From positions 310,001-374,000 of the forward strand of contig JAJGOT010000356.1 of NCBI GenBank assembly GCA_022457155.1: a stretch of 64,000 nt of DNA, written 5' to 3'. Below the pieces are notes generated by a model, which did not search any database, was not told where the DNA came from, and saw only the letters and a program-made list of their open reading frames with translations. Numbering within the stretch: position 1 is the first letter of the stretch; every line of letters begins with the position of its first letter. Origin of the DNA: Cladopsammia gracilis (taxonomy: Eukaryota > Cnidaria > Anthozoa > Scleractinia > Dendrophylliidae). The position numbers and the translations under genes are program-made. Of the stretch, positions 61,286 through 64,000 are shown piece by piece.

Positions 61286-62089
61286 TTAAAGACAATTGCA
61301 AAATAATGCATTACAGAAAATCACGGTTCTATAAAAACTATCGTAATATTTTCTCTTTTTTGCTGTGTAAGTCAAGTCTTCATCTTCATTCGATGTTTCT
61401 TTAGGTACTAGATCCTCCTGGTCAAACAGTCTATTCAATAAATATTTTCGTGTATTGACTGCTGCTTCAGCAGCCTCCGCATAATCCATGTCATCATCTT
61501 GCATAAAGCTATGTAATGTTTTCATGACCTTTTTATGCAGCGGGTCAGTTCTAAGATCACGATACCACTTTAGATAGTGCAGATACAACCTTCGTAGCCT
61601 CTTTCTGTAAACAGGGAGTAAAAGATTGGAGGCTTGAACCTCCGCAACGTCTTGTGGCAAACCCTGCATCGTGTTCTCTTTCACCTGCTCTTCCCAGGTT
61701 GAGCTAAGATCATTAATAACTTCCTCACGTAACTTATCCCAAGCATCAGTATCATCATTTTCAGCGTCACTAGCTATGCTTTTCTGGTCTTCGTCTTCGT
61801 CATCATCACCATTGCCATCTTCATCATCATCAGAATCGTCACCATCTTTCTCTTCTTCTTCTTCTTCTTCTTCTTCTTCTTCTTCTTCCTCCATCCGACG
61901 TATTGCCTTTTCACATTCCTCAAATGGGTTTTCATCTTAACAAGTATCTGGAGAATTCTCTCCCATTCCATACTGGTTGGTCATCTCTTCTTGTTGTTGC
62001 TCTGAACGTTTATTACAACATTGTTTCTCGTGCCTATCTCTGTTGTATTTTCGGCTAAATACTCTTTCACAGAATTGACAAGAATGCAT
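61286..62089 (-). pseudogene. C2H2 zinc-finger protein with acidic middle, one in-frame stop
   Basis: From the ATG at 62089 the frame encodes a C2H2 finger (CQFCERVFSRKYNRDRHEKQ, then CC), a Gln/Glu linker, then a stop TAA at 61937-61939. It continues in the same frame with a poly-Glu/Asp tract (TTC microsatellite 61844-61893) and a conserved-looking helical domain (WDKLREEVINDL, LLPVYRKRLRRLYLHYLKWY, AAVNTRKYLLNRLF). One substitution would account for the stop. The family is unknown to me; a DNA-binding regulator is plausible. It neighbours a Polinton-type integrase fragment. Confidence 0.55.
61844..61893. repeat. TTC microsatellite
   Basis: About sixteen TTC units coding poly-Glu on the minus strand in the acidic protein gene. 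Confidence 0.9.
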
Positions 62090-62091
62090 AT

Positions 62092-62312
62092 TGATCCACG
62101 ATGGCTACTCGATGATGACTTGTTGTAAAATGAGCACAGACACATCACCTTGCTTATTTATATAGTTGAGTCACTCAAAAGGGTTTTGTTAATTGAGCAT
62201 GTCCTTTTGTTACAAAAAGAGGTTTTACTTGACCTTAAGCCAAATTAAACAAGTAAAAACTATACATACAACGCGTTCCAAAATAATAAATAAATAAATA
62301 AATAAATAAAAA
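62092..62312. other. Intergenic with AAAT microsatellite
   Basis: AAAT repeats lie at about 62287-62310. No gene is seen. Confidence 0.5.
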
Positions 62313-62648
62313 TTAACTGAGGGGACGTCTTGGCTTGGCGTTCTTTAGTATTCGATCAAAGGCTTCGGTGACATCTTTTCCCGTCTTTGATTTCACGGGT
62401 TGGACCCCCGCGTACTTGGACAACACATCCACAACGGTGAGTAAATAACGATTCCCTTTATTCCAACGGGCTAACGTTTGCATCTCCACGAGATCCGCCA
62501 CCCATTGTTCGTCTTGGTTGAACACGAGGACGGGTAACGTGGGGTATCGTCGCCGACGAGGTTTGTGTAACGTGTAACTCAATAGTCCTTGCAAAATCTT
62601 TTCGGCTGTCTTTTTGGAGAGTCCCGTGTATACGTCTTGCCATCTCAC
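62313..62648 (-). pseudogene. Polinton-type integrase fragment of a third element
   Basis: 111 residues, partial. RRRRYPTLPVLVFNQDEQW is followed by VADLVEMQTLARWNKGNRYL, with the first catalytic Asp, and LTVVDVLSKYAGVQPVKSKT. It ends at KPRRPLS before the second Asp and the Glu, so it is catalytically incomplete. The sequence is clearly different from the integrases of Polintons 1 and 2 (a bare DEQWVADLVEM-type core without the PLA2 lead), so this is another lineage. Confidence 0.75.
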
Positions 62649-62665
62649 GTTCGATCAGACCTTTT

Positions 62666-62872
62666 TCATTCTGATGTGCAAACGCAATCAATGAACCACT
62701 TTTTAAGGAAGAATTGGACCACGCTCCAAATGGAAGGGATGACTTGGGGTTGACACTCCTGGATGACCTGGTAAAATCCGGGGGCTGATTTGGGCCAACT
62801 CTTTCCCAACCAATCGACAAACACGACCCAACGTCCTATCCTTTCAGGGGTAATGTCCGTTTCTAAAAACAC
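62666..62872 (-). pseudogene. Unrecognised frame upstream of the integrase fragment
   Basis: 68 residues (TPERIGRWVVFVDWLGKSWP, SAPGFYQVIQEC) on the same strand and just upstream of the integrase fragment. It may be the decayed N-terminal part of the same gene or a separate gene. The alternative overlapping frame 62458-62820 shows no motif. Confidence 0.3.
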
Positions 62873-62924
62873 GGTCAGGGGATGATGATGGGTGGGTTCA
62901 ATAAGGGACCCGTTCCCGTGACAG

Positions 62925-62945
62925 AGCCTATATAAGAGAGACCAC
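62925..62945 (+). promoter_or_regulatory. TATA-box-like promoter element
   Basis: GCCTATATAAGAGAGACC on the plus strand is a strong TATA match. It has no plus-strand gene after it within the window, so its use is uncertain. Confidence 0.3.
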
Positions 62946-63077
62946 TCAATACGTCTTCTCTACGAAGGAAACATGATTTTAATGACCTTTAAATGACTTT
63001 TACACACAATTTATTGAACAAAAAACCTCATTATATAAAAAGCGAACCTCATTTACATCTTTATTACAACTGCTCTT

Positions 63078-64000
63078 TTAAAAGTAAGAAGAAAACGCCG
63101 TGGCGGGTGGTTGAGGGTTCAGAAAAAAATCTAACAGATTTCTTCGTCTAAACTGTTCTTGTTCTCGGATCTTCTCTTTGCCCATCTTCAGTTCTTCTTG
63201 CTCCAGCTCCAGCTCAACAGCGTTCTTGAAAAAGAGGGTGTCTGTGGGATCCGGATCTGGGATGTCTGCTTCCTGTTCAACGTACTTTCTGTACAGTCGA
63301 ATGATGTGTCGTATGGTTTCCATGCACTGGTACTCTGAGACACCATACTGCTCGTACAAGCTTCTCAAGATATCCAGGGCTTTCAGCGTGTAGTTGGGGC
63401 AGGCTATTAGTTTCATGTACAGTCGGAACACATCATCCATCCACTCTCGATACTGCAACCCCTTTAATTCTTTGGGAGAGATCACGTACGCCACAGGACC
63501 AACCTGTTGAAACAGGAACTGGGGTTCTTCAGGATTTCCTTTCATCTTTTTATAAATTGTAGGGTTCAGTTCCTTGCGGAGTGGCACATCCAACCATTGG
63601 AAGAATTTGGGCTGTGTTGGTTCCTCATTGCGTTGGGTCAAATACACACGTCCAGGATTCTTGATGGTTTGGCTGATTCTCATGGAGGGCACCGTGTCGT
63701 CAAAACATACGAGTTGGTCCCACACTTGACGAATTGATGCATGGGTCTTGGTCCTGCAGAATTCTAGGATGTCATTCATGTTTTTCTCTTGTCCAAAGAC
63801 AGTGCAGGATATTTTAGGACAGAAAAAGAAACTTGACCCGCTCTCTTGCTGTCTACGGTTCAATTCAGTGTCTTCATGAAAAGGGCATACTGCTGTAGTT
63901 GGTGTTGTCTGTACGATTTGGTCCATGGATAGTGTAGTGTTCATCAGGTCTTGGATAGGGTTGGATCCTTCAGGTTCCTTCCTCTTCTTGCTTTGCAGCT
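63078..64000 (-). CDS. Unrecognised protein with Cys/His cluster, runs off the window
   Basis: At least 307 codons, open to the window edge; the Met at 63944 need not be the start, because the frame continues upstream with a KKRK nuclear-localisation-like run. The N-terminal part has VCPFHEDTEL then FFFCPKISCTVF, a plausible CHCC zinc site reminiscent of primase-type ribbons. The middle is conserved-looking (FFQWLDVPLRKELNPTIYKK, VGPVAYVISPKELKGLQYRE). The end is a Glu-rich helix. No family is recognised. Its intact state beside an integrase fragment suggests a gene of the third element, still open. Confidence 0.5.
   Translation of the reverse strand, partial: LQSKKRKEPEGSNPIQDLMNTTLSMDQIVQTTPTTAVCPFHEDTELNRRQQESGSSFFFCPKISCTVFGQEKNMNDILEFCRTKTHASIRQVWDQLVCFDDTVPSMRISQTIKNPGRVYLTQRNEEPTQPKFFQWLDVPLRKELNPTIYKKMKGNPEEPQFLFQQVGPVAYVISPKELKGLQYREWMDDVFRLYMKLIACPNYTLKALDILRSLYEQYGVSEYQCMETIRHIIRLYRKYVEQEADIPDPDPTDTLFFKNAVELELEQEELKMGKEKIREQEQFRRRNLLDFFLNPQPPATAFSSYF

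Noticed and set aside
61671..61940. Ser-rich plus-strand frame
   Set aside because: It is the complement of the poly-Glu/Asp tract of the acidic protein gene.
1..64000. CRISPR array or bacterial operon interpretation
   Set aside because: The tandem repeats lack unique spacers of constant length, and the surrounding elements (Penelope, YR retroelements, Harbinger MITE) are eukaryotic.

Overview
The window is eukaryotic DNA built almost entirely of nested mobile elements. No host gene is clearly present. The transposon mix (Penelope-like retroelements with GIY-YIG domains, tyrosine-recombinase retrotransposons, Harbinger-like and other MITEs, and two Polinton/adintovirus-type proviruses) and the moderate base composition suggest an invertebrate, most likely a cnidarian such as a coral or anemone. 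That host assignment is inference.

Layout. 1-11.2 kb holds foldback elements, MITEs and two decayed Penelope-like GIY-YIG fragments. 11.25-14.36 kb is the 5' part of a decayed tyrosine-recombinase (DIRS/Ngaro-like) retroelement, itself hit by two MITEs; its continuation appears at 39.52-40.13 kb, so about 25 kb lies inside it. Polinton 1 (16267-36558, 20.3 kb) is nearly intact, flanked by a perfect 6-bp target duplication (CCGGAT), with palindromic terminal repeats of about 410 bp. Polinton 2 (40345 to about 60.2 kb) is a decayed relative in the same gene order, without polymerase or right end. It was later hit by a 4.87-kb tyrosine-recombinase retroelement (41192-46056, in the integrase gene) and by a 3.99-kb repeat-bounded insert (about 52426-56411, in the packaging ATPase gene). 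60.5-64 kb carries parts of a third, different element with a Polinton-type integrase fragment and unrecognised genes.

Polinton 1 encodes a VLTF3-like factor, an acidic coiled-coil protein, a PLA2-integrase-chromodomain fusion, two zinc-ribbon proteins, an adenain-like protease, a pVI-like membrane protein, a major capsid protein, a basic protein, a penton-like minor capsid protein, a PPxY protein, an A32-type packaging ATPase, a tail-fibre-like protein (broken), a small membrane protein, a NUMOD1-like DNA-binding protein, two small replication-side proteins and a protein-primed type DNA polymerase B. Structural genes lie in opposing blocks; the ends of blocks carry hairpins and most structural genes start at TAAAATG.

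The most striking observation is a textbook -1 ribosomal frameshift signal. The slippery heptamer GGGAAAC sits in phase directly before the stop codon of a short zinc-ribbon ORF, followed after 7 nt by an 8-bp hairpin, and the -1 frame enters exactly the ATG-less PLA2-integrase ORF. Both Polintons have the same heptamer, phase and spacing, and the hairpin shows compensatory base changes. This points to a Gag-Pol-like strategy in a Polinton: a low-abundance fusion of zinc ribbon, phospholipase and integrase, possibly carried in the virion.
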